From contig DJQL01000119.1 of NCBI GenBank assembly GCA_002437565.1, forward strand, positions 6,496-14,914: DNA of 8,419 nt. The letters are read 5' to 3'. Made by a program: the position numbers and the translations under genes. Shown here in pieces: positions 8,237 through 8,419 of the stretch (within the stretch, counting starts at the first letter, position 1; each line of letters opens with the position of its first letter). The notes beneath the pieces were generated by a model, which made no database searches, was not told where the DNA came from, and saw nothing but the letters and a program-made list of their open reading frames with translations. Origin of the DNA: Prevotella sp. UBA6387 (GTDB lineage: Bacteria > Bacteroidota > Bacteroidia > Bacteroidales > Bacteroidaceae).

Positions 8237-8244
8237 TATATTTG
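8237..8244 (+). promoter_or_regulatory. Candidate Bacteroidales -7 promoter box (TATATTTG)
   Basis: TATATTTG is an exact match to the known Bacteroides sigma-ABfr -7 consensus TAnnTTTG. It lies in an AT-rich stretch 28 bases after the stop of gene 5 and 68 bases before the ATG of gene 6. No TTTG is present 19-21 bases upstream, where the -33 element should be, so the match is partial. If it is used, transcription would start a few bases downstream, almost at the first base of the hairpin at 8248. An AT-rich sequence could match by chance. Confidence 0.35.
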
Positions 8245-8247
8245 GAG

Positions 8248-8287
8248 TGGGGAATGCCAGATTTGTTGCAAATATGGCATTTCCCCA
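8248..8287 (+). terminator. Long imperfect hairpin: operon terminator or structured 5' leader
   Basis: The 5' arm (8248-8265: T, GGGGAATGCCA, G, ATTTG) pairs with the 3' arm (8269-8287: CAAAT, A, TGGCATTTCCCC, A) around a TTG loop. There is one G-A mismatch (8260/8274) and one bulged T in the 3' arm. That gives about 17 base pairs with a GC-rich foot. It begins 38 bases after the stop of gene 5, a natural place for a terminator. However, no T-run follows on either strand: the + strand continues as ATATATCATT. It may therefore be a transcript-end stabiliser, an attenuator, or the first structure in a leader for gene 6. The pairing is certain from the sequence; the function is not. Confidence 0.5.
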
Positions 8288-8288
8288 T

Positions 8289-8311
8289 ATATCATTAAAA
8301 CAAAATGATAT
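8289..8311 (+). repeat. Perfect interrupted palindrome next to the gene 6 start codon
   Basis: ATATCATT (8289-8296) and AATGATAT (8304-8311) are perfect 8-base inverted repeats around a 7-base A-rich spacer, AAAACAA. The right arm ends one base before the ATG at 8313. It could be a small hairpin that exposes the A-rich spacer at the ribosome-binding position, or a two-fold operator for a DNA-binding regulator. It directly follows the larger hairpin at 8248-8287. Confidence 0.45.
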
Positions 8312-8312
8312 T

Positions 8313-8419
8313 ATGAAATCTTTTTTACTTAAAATCATTCTATTTCTTGTGATGGTTGGCACCATGCCTTCGGCTGTATGCGCGCAACCATCTGCACATA
8401 GGGGCAAGCTCGCCGTCAT
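8313..8419 (+). CDS. Secreted protein, N-terminal fragment only (3' partial)
   Basis: An ATG at 8313 opens a frame that runs off the window after 35 complete codons. The product begins MKSFLLKIILFLVMV and has a basic n-region, a hydrophobic core and a probable signal peptidase I site VCA|QP after residue 24. The Cys at 23 sits in SAVC, a poor lipobox, so a periplasmic or secreted protein is more likely than a lipoprotein, unlike genes 2 to 5. Only about 11 mature residues are visible (QPSAHRGKLAV), too few to name the family. A stretch like RGKLAV just after the signal occurs, as I recall, at the start of secreted endonuclease/exonuclease/phosphatase-fold proteins in Bacteroidales, but this is a guess. 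The 103-base gap before it, with a promoter-like box and two hairpins, suggests expression partly separate from the upstream operon. Confidence 0.7.
   Translation, partial: MKSFLLKIILFLVMVGTMPSAVCAQPSAHRGKLAV

Noticed and set aside
8385..8387. Cys23 of gene 6 as a lipoprotein anchor
   Set aside because: The preceding residues SAV do not fit a lipobox, which needs a small residue such as Ala, Gly or Ser at -1 and usually Leu at -3. A signal peptidase I cut after VCA fits better.
1..8419. CRISPR arrays, tRNA or rRNA genes, insertion sequences
   Set aside because: No spaced direct repeats, cloverleaf-like sequences, transposase motifs or terminal inverted repeats were seen. The window is almost fully covered by the PUL genes.

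Overview
The window is a segment of a polysaccharide utilization locus (PUL) from a member of the Bacteroidota, most likely order Bacteroidales. The evidence is a SusC/SusD pair, a run of lipoproteins with acidic residues just after the lipid-anchored cysteine, short AT-rich gaps without Shine-Dalgarno sequences, and one good match to the Bacteroidales -7 promoter box. The GC-rich codon use of the first genes fits a Prevotellaceae or Muribaculaceae genome better than a typical low-GC Bacteroides, but that placement is an inference.

Layout, all on the + strand: (1) a 5'-truncated SusC-type TonB-dependent transporter (1-2841); (2) a SusD-type glycan-binding lipoprotein (2857-4467); (3) a compact GH18 lipoprotein with a complete DxxDxDxE catalytic motif (4505-5491); (4) a DUF1735 plus LamG-like lipoprotein (5523-6749); (5) a lipoprotein with two DUF1735-like modules and a C-terminal discoidin (F5/8 type C) domain (6788-8209); (6) the first 35 codons of a secreted protein (8313 to the window end). 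Gaps between genes 1 to 5 are 15, 37, 31 and 38 bases, so these form one operon. The gap before gene 6 is 103 bases and holds a promoter-like box and two inverted repeats in tandem.

Working model: the GH18 enzyme acts at the cell surface on a GlcNAc-containing glycan, most likely the chitobiose core of host or dietary N-glycans. The DUF1735 proteins hold the glycan or glycoprotein, SusD captures the released oligosaccharide, and SusC imports it using TonB energy. As I recall, the order SusC, SusD, GH18, DUF1735 protein, DUF1735 protein resembles N-glycan PULs of Bacteroides thetaiotaomicron (around BT1042-BT1046, and the BT3987 locus). Exo-acting glycosidases and the PUL regulator are not in this window and would lie outside it.

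I do not see a wholly new system. The points most worth a second look are the separation of GH18 from its frequent DUF1735/LamG partner domains into adjacent genes, the repeated DUF1735-like module, and the structured leader of the last gene.
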